Origin: DASQDN01 sp035630195
GTDB taxonomy: Bacteria; Acidobacteriota; Terriglobia; Bryobacterales; Bryobacteraceae
DNA: 5,196 bases
Direction: 5' to 3'
NCBI GenBank assembly: GCA_035630195.1
Contig: DASQLD010000068.1
Location: 1 to 5,196 of the forward strand
Part shown: positions 5,147-5,196 of the stretch, in pieces
Numbering within the stretch: the first letter of the stretch is position 1
Layout: the number at the start of each line of letters is the position of its first letter
Program-made: the position numbers and the translations under genes
The notes under the pieces: model-generated
Databases searched by the model: none
Told to the model about the DNA's origin: nothing
Seen by the model: only the letters and a program-made list of their open reading frames with translations

Positions 5147-5196
5147 GTGAGTACACCGGACGCTCTGGACCTCTTCAACGGAAAACGCGGTGTATT
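5147..5196 (+). CDS. Start of a gene cut by the window edge; possible enoyl-ACP reductase (FabI)/SDR protein
   Basis: Only the first 16 codons are present, reading MSTPDALDLFNGKRGV if GTG at 5147 is the start. The LFNGKRGV stretch resembles the first strand of FabI-type enoyl-ACP reductases and other short-chain dehydrogenases, where a glycine-rich NAD-binding turn would follow directly beyond the window. FabI carries out the last reduction of each fatty-acid elongation cycle. A purine run AAGGGG (5139-5144) lies close to the start, 2 bases away, and GGGAAG (5131-5136) is at a longer 10-base spacing; together with the -10-like element at 5102 they support a real start here. The identity is a guess from eight residues; that a gene begins here is more likely than not. 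Confidence 0.45.
   Translation, partial: MSTPDALDLFNGKRGV

Noticed and set aside
4950..5150. 66-codon open frame on the plus strand, starting at TTG and ending TGA in a 4-base overlap with the GTG at 5147
   Set aside because: It has a weak start, no ribosome binding site, a residue composition that looks random (Ser/Arg/Pro-rich) and a -10-like element inside it. The overlap alone does not make it a gene.

Overview
The window looks like a piece of chromosome from an acidobacterium, probably of the Solibacter/Bryobacter type (Bryobacterales). This placement is inferred, not proven. It rests on three things: a secreted HEAT-repeat protein and a secreted 233-residue protein that both resemble families I associate with that group, a futalosine-pathway menaquinone gene of the 'SPDSDDAF' type, and moderately GC-rich, loosely spaced genes on one strand with mostly poor Shine-Dalgarno sequences. 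I see no mobile element, integrase, tRNA, rRNA or CRISPR array. No credible gene lies on the minus strand.

Layout, all on the plus strand: (1) 2-253, a small conserved protein with an N-terminal leucine zipper; (2) 375-860, a TspO/MBR membrane protein; (3) 981-1322, a stand-alone Hpt phosphotransfer protein; (4) 1371-2216, MqnD, a late enzyme of the futalosine menaquinone route; (5) 2237-3511, an exported HEAT-repeat protein only 20 bases behind mqnD; (6) 3618-4319, an exported protein of unknown function with the best ribosome binding site in the window; (7) 4371-4943, an adenylate-kinase-like P-loop protein with an unusual N-terminus and a degenerate nucleoside monophosphate site; (8) 5147 to the window end, the first 16 codons of a gene that may be an enoyl-ACP reductase/SDR protein. 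No gene-free stretch exceeds about 205 bases.

The genes do not form one obvious pathway. mqnD and the HEAT gene are probably cotranscribed; the others are separated by 50-200 bases and may have their own promoters. Several genes (tspO, mqnD, adk-like) have no Shine-Dalgarno sequence but have -10-like elements very close to the start codon. Two of these are extended -10 elements (TGnTATAGT, TGnTATCGT). Leaderless or near-leaderless transcripts are therefore possible.

The most interesting item is the adk-like gene. Its P-loop and LID-side arginines are kept. The two arginines that normally hold AMP are gone, the NMP-binding segment is about 15 residues short, and the N-terminus looks like a worn Tat signal. 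Just upstream lie a strong GC hairpin, a 12-base perfect palindrome and a 14-codon mini-ORF with two adjacent Trp codons. I found no clear evidence of a wholly new multi-gene system.
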